Part shown: positions 5,483-6,266 of the stretch, in pieces
How the letters are laid out: every line of letters begins with the position of its first letter
Numbering within the stretch: the first letter of the stretch is position 1
NCBI GenBank assembly: GCA_023436515.1
Contig: JAEZIV010000042.1
Location: forward strand, 1-6,266
Reading direction: 5' to 3'
Source: Bacillota bacterium
GTDB lineage: Bacteria > Bacillota > Clostridia > Acetivibrionales > DSM-1351
Length of the DNA: 6,266 bases
Position numbers and translations under genes: made by a program
Notes under the pieces: model-generated
What the model saw: the letters and a program-made list of their open reading frames with translations, nothing else
The model's database searches: none
Told to the model about the DNA's origin: nothing

Positions 5483-5554
5483 ATGGAGCACTGCCTTAAG
5501 CAGGCTTTAGATTTATTCCAATTCCTAAACTTAAGCAAACTCGGCAATTATTAG
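5483..5554 (+). CDS. Possible 23-codon leader ORF upstream of the patatin-like gene
   Basis: An ATG at 5483 opens a frame of 23 codons ending in TAG at 5552-5554. The product begins MEHCLKQALDLFQF and ends SKLGNY; it is Leu-rich and could form an amphipathic helix. A run of five G (5467-5471) lies 11 bases upstream and is a weak ribosome binding site. It ends 32 bases before the patatin-like ATG, inside the predicted transcript. It may be a regulatory leader peptide or simply chance; I do not recognise it. Confidence 0.2.
   Translation: MEHCLKQALDLFQFLNLSKLGNY
5487..5506 (+). repeat. Small hairpin in the leader of the patatin-like gene
   Basis: AGC(A)CTGC pairs with GCAGGCT across the five-base loop CTTAA, giving seven pairs with one bulged A. 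It lies within the predicted leader and overlaps the beginning of the possible 23-codon ORF. No T run follows, so it is not a terminator. The octamer CTTAAGCA that includes the loop recurs at 5530-5537. Confidence 0.35.
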
Positions 5555-5586
5555 GAAATGAAAGTATTTATTAAGGAGCATTTTTT

Positions 5587-6266
5587 ATGGCTAAGGTAAG
5601 CTTGATACTTGAAGGTGGAGGAATGAGGGGCTTGTATACCGCCGGAGTATTGGATTATTTCATAGATAAAGGACTAATCTTCAAAGACATAATAGGTGTA
5701 TCTGCCGGAGCATGCAATTCTGTATCCTACATTTCCGGACAGAGGGGCAGAAATCTGGCTATAAACACTAATTACTGTCGAGACAAACGATACCTGGATC
5801 TGTTTGGGCTTATAACAAGAGGATCAATATTCAACATGGATTTTTTATTTGATGATATCCCTAATAAGCTAATACCTTTTGATTATAACAGTTTTAAAGC
5901 TTCGGGCTGCAGATTGACTGCTGTTTCTACTGACTGTGTTACAGGTAGACCTGTGTACACACCGATTAAGGATATGGCCGAGGACAGCATTTATGTCAGA
6001 GCCTCAAGCTCTATTCCTCTTGTCTCGCCAGTGGTAAAGGTTGGCGATAAGCAACTGGTGGATGGAGGCCCATCTGATTCAATTCCAATCAGCTACTCTG
6101 TTGAAAAAGGATTTGATATTCATATTGTTGTACTGACACAGCATAATGGGTACAGCAAAAAGAAGAATAAATTCTTACCCTTATATAAGTTTGCACTAAA
6201 AAAATACCCAAGCCTTGCAGCTACCATTGAAAACCGCCATATGGTCTATAATCAAAGTATAAATAC
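5587..6266 (+). CDS. Patatin-like phospholipase, RssA/YjjU-type (3' end beyond the window)
   Basis: The first 226 codons are present and the frame is open to the window end. The protein starts MAKVSLILEGGGMRG, where GGGMRG (10-15) is the oxyanion-hole loop of bacterial patatins. GVSAG (37-41) is the GxSxG nucleophile elbow with S39, and DGG (159-161) supplies the catalytic Asp of the Ser-Asp dyad. Between them are RASSSIPLVSPVV and then DSIPIS, both usual in this family. All catalytic residues are intact, so a serine lipid acyl hydrolase acting on phospholipids or other acyl esters is expected. No signal peptide or membrane span is seen, so it is probably cytoplasmic or peripheral to the membrane. 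The ATG follows AAGGAG (5573-5578) by eight bases. The family is typically about 280-300 aa, so roughly 60 residues should lie outside the window. It is divergent from a phospholipase C gene. Confidence 0.92.
   Translation, partial: MAKVSLILEGGGMRGLYTAGVLDYFIDKGLIFKDIIGVSAGACNSVSYISGQRGRNLAINTNYCRDKRYLDLFGLITRGSIFNMDFLFDDIPNKLIPFDYNSFKASGCRLTAVSTDCVTGRPVYTPIKDMAEDSIYVRASSSIPLVSPVVKVGDKQLVDGGPSDSIPISYSVEKGFDIHIVVLTQHNGYSKKKNKFLPLYKFALKKYPSLAATIENRHMVYNQSIN

Larger units (their letters stand above)
5223..5586. other. Divergent intergenic region between two phospholipase genes
   Basis: This 364-base AT-rich stretch separates the minus-strand phospholipase C gene from the plus-strand patatin-like gene. 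It holds a weak candidate promoter for the former (5297-5326), a good promoter for the latter (5396-5424), and a leader of about 155 bases with a short reading frame and a small hairpin. A tandem repeat of ACAATTAAA occurs at about 5323-5341, followed by AACAAA-type repeats to about 5352. No tRNA, known riboswitch or mobile element was recognised. Confidence 0.6.

Noticed and set aside
5425..5586. Cyclic di-GMP or other known riboswitch in the patatin-gene leader
   Set aside because: I looked for the conserved core segments of the cyclic di-GMP-I class and other common clostridial classes and did not see them.
5558..5599. 13-codon frame (ATG at 5558) overlapping the patatin-like start
   Set aside because: It uses only a poor upstream purine stretch, and the AAGGAG at 5573-5578 inside it clearly serves the patatin-like ATG at 5587.

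Overview
The window looks like chromosomal DNA from a low-GC, Gram-positive anaerobe of the Clostridia. The evidence is the AT-rich composition, the strong GGAGG-type ribosome binding sites, the sigma-A-like promoters, and gene families typical of clostridial genomes (a flavoprotein with a compact cysteine cluster, a zinc-dependent phospholipase C, and an ABC-2 transporter beside a TetR regulator). This placement is inferred from gene content and composition, not from a marker gene. Seven of the eight complete or near-complete genes plus a gene end lie on the minus strand; only the rightmost gene lies on the plus strand.

Left part (1-1848, all minus strand). From the left edge there is the N-terminal piece of a HAD-family hydrolase (1-123), a small single-span membrane protein of unknown function (226-522), a probable terminator (554-595), a flavodoxin-fold oxidoreductase with a CX2CX2CX7C iron-sulfur-type cluster motif (611-1330), and a YjbQ/UPF0047 family protein (1432-1848).

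Middle part (1899-4366, minus strand). A compact regulated transport operon runs ATP-binding protein (3401-4276), six-span ABC-2 permease (2570-3373), TetR-family repressor (1899-2531, TTG start). Its promoter is very clear: TTGACT, 17 bases, TATAAT. A perfect 9-base inverted repeat (4343-4366) covers the -35 box. The simplest model is that the TetR protein binds there, represses its own operon, and releases when it binds a ligand, probably a compound that the transporter handles. A shorter, related palindrome sits just before the TetR gene. No convincing terminator separates the TetR gene from the YjbQ gene, so read-through to the YjbQ and flavoprotein genes is possible.

Right part (4385-6266). 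A terminator-like structure (4388-4446) ends a single-domain zinc-dependent phospholipase C gene (4485-5222, minus). This enzyme keeps the metal ligands but has no visible signal peptide and no N-terminal tryptophan. Across a 364-base AT-rich intergenic region, a patatin-like phospholipase gene (5587 to the window end, plus) is transcribed divergently from a good sigma-A promoter with a leader of about 155 bases. Two apparently intracellular lipid-hydrolysing enzymes back to back suggest a membrane-lipid remodelling or lipid-degradation locus.

No rRNA, tRNA, CRISPR array, insertion sequence or recognised riboswitch was seen. I found no clearly unprecedented system. The most informative items are the repressor/promoter architecture, the unusual phospholipase C N-terminus with its divergent patatin partner, and the structured leader of the patatin gene.
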